A stretch of 64,000 nt of DNA, from contig NW_024881504.1 of the NCBI RefSeq assembly GCF_019059575.1, forward strand, positions 1,302,001-1,366,000. The letters are read 5' to 3'. Position 1 is the stretch's first letter. Each line of letters begins with the position of its first letter. The position numbers were made by a program, and so were the translations under genes. Positions 10,753 through 19,603 of this stretch are shown here, piece by piece. This DNA is from Amphibalanus amphitrite (lineage: Eukaryota; Arthropoda; Thecostraca; Balanomorpha; Balanidae). The notes under the pieces were generated by a model, which saw nothing but the letters and a program-made list of their open reading frames with translations, had not been told where the DNA came from and did not search any database.

Positions 10753-11081
10753 GATGCTTTTGGCGTGTTGTCCCAGTAAACATGCCGACGTCGGCGACTG
10801 GGGGGCTCGAATCCCGCCGCCGGTTGATATTTTTGGCGCGTTGTCCCAATAAACATGCCGACGTCGACCCCGTCGGTCCAACAACAAACGATCTCGTCAA
10901 CCTCGGCAAACGATCTCGGCCCGACGTCGGCTCGACGTCGGCTGGACTTCGGCTGGACGTCGGAACATGCGGGCATATCCGACGTCCAGCCGATGTCGGG
11001 CCGAGGTTGAACCGACGTTGGGCCGACGTCGGGCCGAGCCTCGGCCCGACGTCGGGCCGACGTCGGCATGTTTACTGGGTA

Positions 11082-11212
11082 GCCAACGCAAGATATTGGG
11101 TATTTGTGATTTGGGTCATGACATGACCTGAAGAACAAGGTTTTATCTCCGAAACTAAAAACCACAGAAACTTAACATTTTCAGTGAATATCAAGATAGG
11201 ATAGAGGTGCCT
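11082..11212. mobile_element. TTAA MITE fragment (X family), right of the insertion
   Basis: Matches 55014-55142, including the GGGTCATGACATGACCTGAA string, and continues the fragment at 8255-8366 once the TA-flanked insertion is removed. Confidence 0.7.
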
Positions 11213-11506
11213 GAAGAACAACAGAGTTTCCATGACATACCATGCATTACTGAAAAGGGTGGAACACTGCTAACTGCTGAAAGTTTGAAACCAACAACTC
11301 ACCAGTGTAGAACTTCCGCAGGTGTGGTTTATCGCGACGGATTCTTGCTGCCTCCCACACATGCACCAGCAGAAGAGGGAACATGCCGGCTATGTAGTCG
11401 ACAAGTCCACTGGGAGTCGAAAAGCCCATACTGGATCGTACCTCTTCAGACAGTTCATTGAAGTGGTGGAGCTGCAGAAAAAAGTGCAACACTGCTGATA
11501 TTTGTG
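11213..11506. other. Unassigned sequence with an open minus-strand frame
   Basis: A minus-strand frame from 11729 to 11247 is open, but its upstream part lies in the adjoining TTAA element. The remainder has no motif I recognise and no second copy in the window. It could be unique host DNA; I cannot call a gene. Confidence 0.3.
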
Positions 11507-11985
11507 TTAACCCGCGCCCCGTTGGGCTCTGCCGAGCAACGCGCCCCGTTGGGGTGGGGGCATTTTGGCCCCCTAAGATCTCGAGAACCACGCAACCTAG
11601 CGACAAGCGGCAAACGGTGTTGGATAGCCCTATCAGGGAACTACCTTGTGACCCAATTTTACTGACCCAGGTCAAACCGATGACGTCACAGGTCAGGTCA
11701 AAGGTCCAATTTTCACCGTTTACAGGCATTTAAAAAAATGCGTTGTAAAATCGAGTAAAATGCATTTCATTGAAAATCATCGATGGGGAAATGTTCTTCA
11801 AACACATATTTTGCTATTTGAGGTCACTGATACCAGGTCAGGTAACAGAGGTCAGGTCACTGGGGGGTCACAATATGAAAGTGTCGTGTGATACATGTTT
11901 TATGGCCCATTTTACATGACAAATGCGATTATGTGGGTCAGGCAGCCTTTGGGGCCAGCTTAGGTCACGTTTCGGTCAAGGTCAG

Positions 11986-12313
11986 TGAAGCGATTTAGAA
12001 CTCCTGCGTCCACGTAACCAAGAAAACTATATTCCGCTCTCCTCCGAGCCTCTCAGCCAACTGCCCAGCAATCACACTCCCAACCAGACCATAGCTCTCA
12101 CGCACACGTCATCGCGCATCATCATTAGCCAATCACATTGTCATACGTCATCCCCTGTGCAACTGATCAGGGGGCGTAACCCGGCCGCCCCGACGTCCGG
12201 CGGCGGCGGCGGATGACTCACTCTGGGTCACCGGGTCACGTCCCGCAGCTCAGTCTCGCCGCGCGCCTGACTCATACGCTACTCATATTCCTTATTGTGT
12301 CCATCATGCTACA
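11986..12313 (-). repeat. 3' LTR
   Basis: 328 bp; reads TGTAGCATGATGG...CGCTTCA on the minus strand. Directly inside it on the minus strand is a short purine tract, CCAGGGGGTGA, a plausible polypurine primer. Confidence 0.92.
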
Positions 12314-12351
12314 TCACCCCCTGGTTCTAAAGAACCACATCACACATCATG

Positions 12352-13506
12352 TCATTCACTCAACTCATCAAGTACATCCCCCGTCACAACAATACCATAT
12401 CTGTCTGGTTCCCGTCGCTCACGTGCGCTGCGTCGCAATGTAACGGTCGCGGGTGATTCGCCCTCGGACAATTCGCCGTCTATTAGCTCGCTCGATTCCG
12501 TTGACACCTCAGACTGGGTCGGTGGATCGACCCTCGCGGTCTGATCGACGGTCGGCGGCCGCGTGTGTGTCTCCGTTACATCAGTCGGAAGTGTTGCCAT
12601 ATACATGCCATCACATTCATTGTCACTGTCCTCGCACCGCTCCGCCGTCGGGGCGTGCACAGTCACCGGTCTCGGGGCATCAGTCATGGTCAAACGGTGG
12701 CGGAGATTGCGCACATGACGCGGCACATTGTCGACTTCGACTGTTTGAGCCGACACGACGCCTGTCACAGTTCCCTCGTCCGATTTCACAAAACATCGGT
12801 CGCCCCGCCGCCGGACCCACACTTTGTCCCCCACCTGGTATACACCTGGTGTTTTCAGCGGCAGGGCGTCGCACTGTTGTCCATTTGTTCGTCCGCGGGG
12901 CGTCACGTCAACGTCGCGGCCAGGGTGTCGGAACACCTCGTTGATCGGAGCTGTTGCCGGGTCGCTGCCATCTTTAGGTGTCACGTTGTAGCGGTGGACT
13001 GCCTCAGCGACGGAGCAGGCCTGCCGGGCCACCATCACTTTGATGGTCCGGTGATGGCGTTCTACAACGCCGTTACCGCCGGGCTCATAGGCGGCGCGGA
13101 ATCGCATCGCCACGTCCCAGCGGGCCGCGAGCGCCATCATAGCCCGGCCGCGGAACTCCGTCGCATTGTCCGTGAGTATTTCGGCCGGGGCTCCACGCTC
13201 TAGAAACACGTCCTCGAGATGCTGGACGATCTCCAGAGCCCCCGACCGGCGCAGCCGGCGCCAGATGGCGTATCGCGACGGCCCGCAGTCCACCAACGTC
13301 AGGTACGGGTGGCCGTGCAGGTGGGTGACGTCCATGGCCAGGCGATCCCACGTACGTTCCGTCTCAAGTGACCCACCAAGCCAGCGTTCCGGAGCCGGGT
13401 CAATCGACGCGCACGTCTGACACCGCCTGACCACGTCCCGCACGGCCGTCTTCGTGACGCGCCTCACCCCCAGCTCCCGTCGGGCGTACCACAACGTCCT
13501 CCTCAC
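12352..13506 (-). pseudogene. Integrase domain of Gypsy-like pol
   Basis: The 384-residue frame begins just after an in-frame TAG (13512-13510) that falls within the HHCC zinc finger: the His-containing GH lies before the stop, while the Cys pair (RRCQTC) follows. The catalytic core shows the three acidic residues of the DDE family: D in AMDVTHLHG, D in ILTDNATEF, and E in GNGVVERHHRT. A basic C-terminal module (GDKVWVRRRGDR) and an acidic Ser/Thr-rich tail follow. Integrase inserts the cDNA copy into host DNA. With the stop it would be made only by readthrough, so I class this copy as broken. Confidence 0.85.
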
Positions 13507-13509
13507 GCC

Positions 13510-13965
13510 CTAGTGGCCAATGTTCTCGTGTATGGCGCGGATGTCGCCCGGCGAGGCACTCGATGTGATGGCTGCGACAGCAGCCGGTGGTGACTTGTCG
13601 GGCGAGTCGGCGGCCGGCCGATCGGCGGCCTGTAGCCAGGCGTTGGGCACCCGCGTCATCTCATCGGCGCGGTTGGCAGCTGAGCCGACCAGTTCGATGG
13701 TGACCTCAAGTTCGTACTCGGCGACCAGCTGACGGAAAACAGCCACGCGCCGTCGGATAAGCATTTCGGACTGCCCCTTGGTGCGCAGCCTTGCCTTGCC
13801 CGACAGCGCATCGCTCAGCCAGCGGTGCACAGTCACCGAGTCCGTCCGGAGCGTCAGGCGACGGAAGCCCCATGCCAGGGCCATATTGACGCCGTTGAGA
13901 GCGGCGTCCAACTCCGAGATGTTGATGTGAACGTCCCGCTCAGCCGCAGCCAGGACGCATCCTCG
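13510..13965 (-). pseudogene. RNase H distal part and integrase N-terminus
   Basis: This frame holds the later RNase H motifs (SELDAALNGVNMAL, LRTDS, then ANRADEMTR), continuing the RNase H that starts with VWTDAS in the preceding frame. It is in the -1 frame relative to PR-RT; comparing both frames places a single-base indel around 13950-13975. It ends at the TAG in the integrase zinc finger (13512-13510) and is in frame with the integrase. RNase H removes the RNA strand during reverse transcription. The indel could be a real mutation or a sequencing error. Confidence 0.8.
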
Positions 13966-15809
13966 ATGATGGCGTCTGTGACAGGGTCGGCTAGGACGAC
14001 GCCGCGAGCGATGGAGCTGGCGTCAGTCCACACGGTGACATTTGACCCTGTCACACACCACTGGCCGCATGCCGGGTCACAGGCTAGCACCCTTCGCGAC
14101 ACTTCATCCACTTGGCGTTGCAGCTCCTCATTGACGATCGGAGTGTCCCAGTCCGGGCTGAGACGGTTGGCTGTCCGCTTCATCCACGCAGCGGCCGGCC
14201 GTAGCCAGCCCGCGACCGGCACGTGAGATGTCAGTTGGCCGGCCCACGCGAAGACAATTCGTCGCGTCAGCACAGGTGGAGGCTGCGTGGGTGACCCTCC
14301 GTCCCTGGTCCACTGGAGCGCCGGCCCGTCACTTTCGGCGACACGGAGGCCCAGCATGCGTGCGCCGCTCGCAACTCGCTCCGGCGGCTTACACTCGAGT
14401 CCGAAACGGGCAAAATGCTGGGCCACCTCGTCAGCTGAAACGGCTGCTTCGTTGACCAGCAGATCATCGGCGTAGGGCCGCACCGCCTCAGCCAGCCTCG
14501 GGTTCTGCGCGAGCACCTCCCTGACCACCGACTTCATGATCAGAGGCGCTATGGAAAGCCCAAAGCCGACCCTCGTGAGGCAGTATCGTCGCCCCCGCAC
14601 GATGACCGTCTGGTACGGCCACAGGGCCGGGTCCACACGGAGCTGAAGAAAAGCTTTCTTCAGATCGAGGACCGCGACCCGGCGGCCGTGGCGTCGCCAT
14701 CGTCGAAGCTCCTCCACGCAGACGTCCGCGTCAGCCGTGTGAGGCGTCGGGTGTTGATTAAGCTCTCGATAATCAAGCACCGGCCGCACCTTGTTCTTTG
14801 CCGCCTGAGTTACCGCCATGAACGGGAGCAGTCCCTGTGCCGGACCGCACACCGTCTCGTCATATTCACGCAGCCAGCCCTCACTTATCCACAATGACAG
14901 CTCGGCATCGAATTTCTCTCGCGCACCCCTCGGTATGCCGTACTGAGCCGTGGAGTTGCGAAGCGGTGGCGGGTCCACACCGCCCGCCCACTTCCAGCGA
15001 ACCGTCCACACCCCGGCATCGAACACTGCCGTGAAGTCGGTCTCGTTGATCCTCAACTCTGGCCCCATGTCGACCGCTCGGCACGCCTCCCGCCCCGGTG
15101 GCGCCTCACGCTGCACGCCCGCAGCCGTGCCGACCGCTCGGCACGCCTCCCGCTCCGGCGGGGCCTCACGCTGCACGCCCGCAGCCGTGCCGACCGCTCG
15201 GCACACCTCCCGCTCCGGCGGAGCCTCACGCTGCACGCCCACAGCCGTGCCGACCGCTCGGCACACCTCCCGCTCCGGCGGGGCCTCACGCTGCACGCCT
15301 GCAGCCGTGCCGACCGCTCGGCATACCTCCCGCTCCGGCGGGGCCTCACGCTGCTCCGTAGCAGCCGGGTCTTCGCTTCCGAAGCGAACAGACCCCCCAC
15401 TCACACTTACGCCACGCAGAGCGTCGATGCCCGTCATACCTAGCAACACGTCCACGCCTAACAACCGGGCCGGTACGACGACCGCCCGCACATTCACTGT
15501 CGTTCCGCGCACACCCAGGCTCACCGCAGCCTGCCCACAGCACCGAACTGGGCTGTCGTTGACAGCCATCAAACTGGTGTCACTCCGCTCCCATCGGGAC
15601 ACCACGCCCTTCCACACCACTGTCTCACTACATCCCGTGTCGACCAGTGCTCGGCACCTGTGCCCATTCACGGTGATGGCGATGATGGGCGTTCCCGGGC
15701 TGTTGCGGCGGCTGGCGACGGCGGAGCCCGTGGCGCTGATGTAGCGCCGTCGCCACGTCCGTTTGGGCAGAGCCGGGCGATGTGGCCCATCTGGCCACAG
15801 GTCCAGCAC
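13854..15809 (-). CDS. pol: Protease, reverse transcriptase and RNase H start of Gypsy-like pol
   Basis: The open frame starts at 15809, but translation most likely enters it by -1 frameshift at 15767-15761. Order: aspartic protease (ALVDTGCSETVV), a linker with five 20-residue repeats, RT with RPVLDYRELN, LDLKKAFLQL and the catalytic PYADDLL box, then the RNase H start VWTDASS. It copies the element RNA into DNA. The frame stops early at 13854 because of the indel near 13960, so RNase H is split. The RT palm motifs are all present. It is Gypsy-like by motif and order, though divergent; a host function is unlikely. Confidence 0.88.
   Translation of the reverse strand: MLDLWPDGPHRPALPKRTWRRRYISATGSAVASRRNSPGTPIIAITVNGHRCRALVDTGCSETVVWKGVVSRWERSDTSLMAVNDSPVRCCGQAAVSLGVRGTTVNVRAVVVPARLLGVDVLLGMTGIDALRGVSVSGGSVRFGSEDPAATEQREAPPEREVCRAVGTAAGVQREAPPEREVCRAVGTAVGVQREAPPEREVCRAVGTAAGVQREAPPEREACRAVGTAAGVQREAPPGREACRAVDMGPELRINETDFTAVFDAGVWTVRWKWAGGVDPPPLRNSTAQYGIPRGAREKFDAELSLWISEGWLREYDETVCGPAQGLLPFMAVTQAAKNKVRPVLDYRELNQHPTPHTADADVCVEELRRWRRHGRRVAVLDLKKAFLQLRVDPALWPYQTVIVRGRRYCLTRVGFGLSIAPLIMKSVVREVLAQNPRLAEAVRPYADDLLVNEAAVSADEVAQHFARFGLECKPPERVASGARMLGLRVAESDGPALQWTRDGGSPTQPPPVLTRRIVFAWAGQLTSHVPVAGWLRPAAAWMKRTANRLSPDWDTPIVNEELQRQVDEVSRRVLACDPACGQWCVTGSNVTVWTDASSIARGVVLADPVTDAIIEDASWLRLSGTFTSTSRSWTPLSTASIWPWHGASVA
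15064..15363 (-). repeat. 60-bp in-frame tandem repeat, five units, in pol
   Basis: Five near-identical 60-bp units encode the 20-residue unit QREAPPEREVCRAVGTAAGV between protease and RT. As 60 is a multiple of three, copy number can change without breaking the frame. The units differ at a few bases only. Confidence 0.92.
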
Positions 15810-16528
15810 CGCAACGGTGGCCGGCGAGCAGTTCCTCTGGTCGCCCGCTGTTGCTGTACCGATGGTGGCGGCAGTTGGACGGCAGCCACCGGTGCAGCCG
15901 CTCTCTCCCTGGCAGTTATCGCCAACGTCGACCGGGCGATGGCGACCGCTCGCTCCAGGGTGAGCGTGCCATCTCCAACGCTGTTTCGTACCGTCAGCCG
16001 CACTTCCGCTGGCAGGCCTTGTAGGAAATGAACCGTCATGACCGTGCTGGACACATAGCCGATTAGAGACATCAGACGTTTGATGGAGCCCAGGTAAGCA
16101 TCAACAGACTCACCCGGCTCCAGACGTCGACGATATAGCTCTGACATTGCGGCGTCCGGTCCCATGGCAAAGGCGCTGTGCAGCTTGTCACGGACGATCT
16201 CAGCGTCTCGTTGTTCGGTCTCGGAGAGGCTGGCCCAAACTTCGTACGCCTGGTCCCGCAGGCGCGTCGGCAAAACAGCGGCCAGGGAAACGCGTCTCAG
16301 GGCGCACAGCTGTTTCGCCTGCTCCAGCCATTTGACGACGTCACCGGTACCGTCGAACTCTGGTATTGCCCGCAGATCGAAAGCAGGTGCAGGAAGTTCG
16401 GGTTCCGCCGCATTGGTATCGACCACCGCGGCACCACTCTCCTCTTCCACGTCAGACATTGTCACAAGCACTGATTGTTCTGAGAATGGCCGAAATAGCT
16501 TTAAGCGATTTAGAACTCCTGCGTCCAC
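15668..16528 (-). CDS. gag: Gag of Gypsy-like retrotransposon
   Basis: Up to 286 residues. The first ATG (16528) lies inside the 5' LTR; the next in-frame ATG at 16459 (MSDVEEESG) just beyond the LTR is the more likely start, giving about 264 residues. The central part is helical in character, typical of retrotransposon Gag (for example WLEQAKQLCALRRVSL). Near the C-terminus is one CCHC zinc knuckle, CWTCGQMGHIARLC, used to bind RNA. A low-complexity Pro/Ala/Ser tail follows. The stop lies 100 bases past the frameshift site, so most ribosomes make Gag and a minority Gag-Pol. The frame is intact. Confidence 0.88.
   Translation of the reverse strand: MDAGVLNRLKLFRPFSEQSVLVTMSDVEEESGAAVVDTNAAEPELPAPAFDLRAIPEFDGTGDVVKWLEQAKQLCALRRVSLAAVLPTRLRDQAYEVWASLSETEQRDAEIVRDKLHSAFAMGPDAAMSELYRRRLEPGESVDAYLGSIKRLMSLIGYVSSTVMTVHFLQGLPAEVRLTVRNSVGDGTLTLERAVAIARSTLAITARERAAAPVAAVQLPPPSVQQQRATRGTARRPPLRCWTCGQMGHIARLCPNGRGDGATSAPRAPPSPAAATARERPSSPSP
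15714..15767 (-). promoter_or_regulatory. -1 ribosomal frameshift signal, gag to pol
   Basis: On the minus strand the heptamer CCCAAAC (15767-15761) sits in the gag frame as C CCA AAC, exactly the X XXY YYZ rule. Slipping gives CCC AAA, which is the pol frame. After 6 bases a GC-rich 10-bp stem follows: GGCGACGGCG (15754-15745) pairs with CGCCGTCGCC (15723-15714), loop 21 bases. Heptamer, frame, spacing and stem all agree with known -1 signals; function is inferred. Confidence 0.85.
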
Positions 16529-16828
16529 GTAACCAAGAAAACTATATTCCGCTCTCCTCCGAGCCTCTCAGCCAACTGCCCAGCAATCACACTCCCAACC
16601 AGACCATAGCTCTCACGCACACGTCATCGCGCATCATCATTAGCCAATCACATTGTCATACGTCATCCCCTGTGCAACTGATCAGGGGGCGTAACCCGGC
16701 CGCCCCGACGTCCGGCGGCGGCGGCGGATGACTCACTCTGGGTCACCGGGTCACGTCCCGCAGCTCAGTCTCGCCGCGCGCCTGACTCATACGCTACTCA
16801 TATTCCTTATTGTGTCCATCATGCTACA
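16501..16828 (-). repeat. 5' LTR
   Basis: 328 bp, same length as the 3' LTR. The only difference I found is the second base from the inner edge (CTTAA here against CTTCA). No TGG-initial primer-binding site is visible next to it on the minus strand (AGCTATTTCGGCC follows). Confidence 0.9.
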
Positions 16829-17635
16829 GTCAGGTCAAGGTCAGGTCAAATTAGGTCAAATTTCAAAGTAAATGTTTTTGCATAAAATGGGTATCGAATC
16901 GATGCAGCTTGTCACGGGGAGTTCAATGGTGGTCTTTAATTTGCCGTACGTGGTCTAAAATCGCTAAAAATTGAGTTAAAAAATTTGACGTCATCATTTT
17001 TGAACAGTTGTTTTCGCTATAACTTGGCCAAAAAACGAGATATCGATCTGAAATTTAATATGTATATAGAACAGCGCAGGGACTATCACATTTATTCGGT
17101 TTTTTTTTCGAAATTCGGAAACATTTTGGATTTTTTTAAAGTTAAAAAAAATCATTTTTTTTGTATTTTTTGGGTCAAAAACCCGAAATTTTGAAAATCC
17201 GAGATTGTAGTTTTGTAGCGCCGCTTTTTGTCTACTAGACCATATAAAGAACTTTGAAATTGCTTGATAACTGTAGATTTGGTGAGCGTTTCAAGATTGC
17301 ATGTTTTTTGCTCATTTTTGCTCGAACATGACCTCAGTTTGACCTCAATAATTCCTGACCTAAGGTGACCTAAGACTTGAAATTTAGTGTGAAGGTGTAA
17401 AATTGATGCCCGGGAATGTACTGAAAATTTGGCGGCGCTGCGCGCCGTCGTTTTCTTGCTATTCAGGAAAAACCACAGGGGGGGGGGGCAAAATGCCCCC
17501 CTTACGGGGCGGGGGTTCCGCGCCCCACAGGGGAAGCCCTTATTCCTTATTCATAGACCCCTTTCGTTTTTCTGCAATATCTTCTAAACTACTAGACGTA
17601 TTGTGGCGAAATTCAGTACCTTGGGCTGCATCAAT

Positions 17636-18519
17636 TTAACCCTCGCCCGTATGGGGGGAGGGCGTCGAACGCCCCCCCCCCCTCGGTTTTTCGCGAATAA
17701 CTCGCGTAAAAAGCGGCCGATCGCGACGATACTTTCAGTACCCTCGTGTTAATCAATTTTACACCTATCCTGAAATTTTCATGAACCTGACCTTAATGAC
17801 CTTTGACCTGTGACCTACTTTTCGAGACCATGTTTGGCCGGATTCGCGATTCGGCGTATGTCGGCTCGCATTAGCCGCGCGTTTGCAGTCTTTTCGTGGT
17901 TTTAAGCGTTCAAACATGGGATATGATGTTGTGCCCATGCATTAGGGTGGGTGTCAAGGTCACCGAAAGGTCAGGTAAGGTCATTGACCTTTGATGACCT
18001 CGTTTCACTTTTTCGAGTTTTACATGTTGCTAGGCCAGTTTTTGGAGCTGAATTCGAATTTAGCAACCATATGAACATTTACGAAGTAGTTTTGGTGCCT
18101 TCGTAACATGTTACGAAGCTGTCAGAGGCGGTTTCACCTACTACGAATACCCTTACTGGTTGACCTGACCTGACCTGACCCGACCTGGCCTAAATGCATG
18201 AATATATCATCTGTGATCAAAACTAACATGATATTCGTGATCAGCACCCTGAAAAAACCCATGGCAGCCAGCTTTACGACTTTCTAACAGGTCCCGATTT
18301 CCCGACTTTTGCGTCATTGACCTGACCTGGAAGGTCAACCGATGACCTAGGACCTTAAAATTGGATATCATCGGCTTCCTCTCGTGACGGGCAACACGCT
18401 CGTTTTTTTCCGCGAAGCTCTAGCTCGATCAGGGGCGAAACGGCAAGGGGAAGGGTCCAACGGACCCCCCCCCCCTATACGTTCGCGACTGGAAAAACAC
18501 CAATACGGGCGAGGGTTAA
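17636..18519. mobile_element. TTAA MITE, H family, complete
   Basis: Starts TTAACCCTCGCCCGTA and ends TACGGGCGAGGGTTAA. Terminal hairpins carry GGCGTCGAACGCC (left) and GGGTCCAACGGACCC (right). Subterminal AAAAAGCGGCCGATCGCGAC and a run of TGACC pentamers (18160-18184) are present. The same element in reverse occupies 43186-44074 with conserved length (884 and 889 bp). There is no coding capacity. Confidence 0.88.
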
Positions 18520-18528
18520 GTCTTTTCG

Positions 18529-18655
18529 TTAACCCTCGCCCTGGCAGGAGGGGGTCGATGCGCCCCCCCCCCTAAGGTTTTTCGAAGATAGCGTAAAAAC
18601 GGCGACGCGCAGCGCCCTCAAATTTGGCACAGCCTGTGGGGCACCCATTTTACAT
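18529..18655. mobile_element. TTAA MITE, left end only
   Basis: TTAACCCTCGCCCTGGCAGG, hairpin with GGTCGATGCGCC and the GC palindrome GGCGACGCGCAGCGCC, then an abrupt change at about 18656 into a different repeat. The start is 9 bp after the end of the previous element. Confidence 0.7.
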
Positions 18656-18840
18656 ATAGTCAGGGGAAGGAGGCCCAATTTTGGGCCGAATAACGCAAAA
18701 TTGGGTAGAGCTTAGCAAAGGGTGGTTTCTGGGACAAAAATGACTGTTGAGCCCGAATCTGACCGGTGCGCACCTCTAACTAATGCTGCACCACTTCCAG
18801 AGCACGTGCAACTGCGTGGTTCTTCTTTTTTGAAGAATGG
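18656..18840. repeat. Conserved repeat block, reversed copy at 41530-41700
   Basis: About 170 bp starting TAGTCAGGGGAAGGAGG is nearly identical to the reverse complement of 41530-41700. Both copies begin at a CAGGGGAAGG edge next to TTAA-element sequence, as if this were one end of an hAT-like element; the opposite end was not found. Confidence 0.65.
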
Positions 18841-19603
18841 TACCCTTTTTATATATCTTAAAATAAAATTAGTCGTGTAGTTGTGTTGTATTCCAAAACT
18901 TTAATATTATAGTCAAAATTCATTGCAATAAATGAAAATCCTAGTTAACGCATATCGCAGACAATCTATGACGTCACTGTGACGTCATTTATTCGTAAAC
19001 TGACCGGAAAATGAGGTGTGACAACAAAACATTTAACTTTATTCACAGGATACGCTCATTGGCGGGTTCAAAATGCACTGAGCATGCTCAGAAAATATCT
19101 CCCCGTTGCAAAAAGTAAAACATTCGGCGACTAGGCTCCGACGGGTGCGGACGTGTTCTGCCACGGTCCGCATTAGTTAGGTTGCTCCGATCCGAATTGC
19201 GCGCTGGTTGGGTTGTTTCAAACAACAGACCGGTGCATTTCCCTCCCTTTTCCATCATCTCGTTTATTCAAGTCATTATTTCGCTTTGTCTTCTAAATTA
19301 TAATATTAATATTCACATCCTCGCTCTCCCTCCATCGGCTTCCGGCTCCAATCCATTCCTCGTCGGTTGCGGCCGGCAGCGGTAATTGGCCGACGCCGGT
19401 CACGTGATCGTGACGTCAGCCCGCCGGCTAGCGGCGTTCGCGCGGTTTCTTGGCGCGGTTTATTGGCGCGCTTTTTTTTCTAACCGCGGGCGCGCCTGAG
19501 CACATCTTCGCGGGTAATTCCAGTTCTGTTCCGGCCGTAATAATTTGTCAAGCCCTCTATTTTTGCCACTGAATTTGATCATTCTACTTCTGAGAAAACA
19601 AGG
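18841..19603. other. Unassigned; includes probable 5' UTR of the I-like element
   Basis: The segment just before 19604 is GC-rich (19385-19500) and probably holds the 5' untranslated region and internal promoter of the following retrotransposon. The 5' end of that element cannot be fixed without a second copy. A direct CGCGGTTT...GGCGCGGTTT motif occurs near 19440-19460. Confidence 0.4.

Larger units (their letters stand above)
8367..11079. mobile_element. TA-flanked palindromic element, composite
   Basis: Left end CCCAGTAAACATGCCGACG and right end CGTCGGCATGTTTACTGGG form a terminal inverted repeat. The element is flanked by TA on both sides (8365-8366; 11080-11081), and the X-family copy near 55014 shows the uninterrupted sequence (CATAGCCAACGC). 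A TA duplication suggests a Tc1/mariner-type MITE. Palindromic GCCGACGTCGGC arrays sit at both ends. Other elements, including an LTR miniature, lie inside. There is no transposase. Confidence 0.7.
11986..16828 (-). mobile_element. Ty3/Gypsy-like LTR retrotransposon, near-complete
   Basis: 4,843 bp with 328-bp LTRs, a 5-bp GTCAG duplication on both sides (11981-11985; 16829-16833) and TG...CA ends. Minus-strand order is gag (zinc knuckle), protease, RT, RNase H, integrase, which is the Ty3/Gypsy order; the RT is divergent and I do not assign a clade. Pol carries one frameshift and one stop codon. The LTRs agree everywhere by eye except one base at the inner edge, so insertion is recent. It may rely on other copies for proteins. 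Confidence 0.92.
11507..17518. mobile_element. TTAA MITE split by an LTR retrotransposon
   Basis: Left end TTAACCCGCGCCCCGTTGG (11507) with a hairpin loop GCATTTTGGC. The right end near 17518 has the hairpin GGCAAAATGCC and a mutated terminus (GGCGGGGGTTCC instead of GGGTTAA). The body is the reverse complement of the complete 50437-51284 element on the left side and carries AGGTCA motifs at 16829-16860. The Gypsy-like element and its GTCAG duplication interrupt it at 11981-16833. Confidence 0.7.

Noticed and set aside
12565-13203. 212-codon plus-strand open frame
   Set aside because: It is antisense to the integrase, which has its three catalytic acidic residues on the minus strand.
14950-15744. 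264-codon plus-strand open frame
   Set aside because: It is the antisense of the protease-RT linker repeats; the minus-strand frame has the protease and RT motifs.
19182-19385. Possible host exon before ORF1
   Set aside because: Short, no recognisable domain, and located where the retrotransposon 5' UTR is expected.
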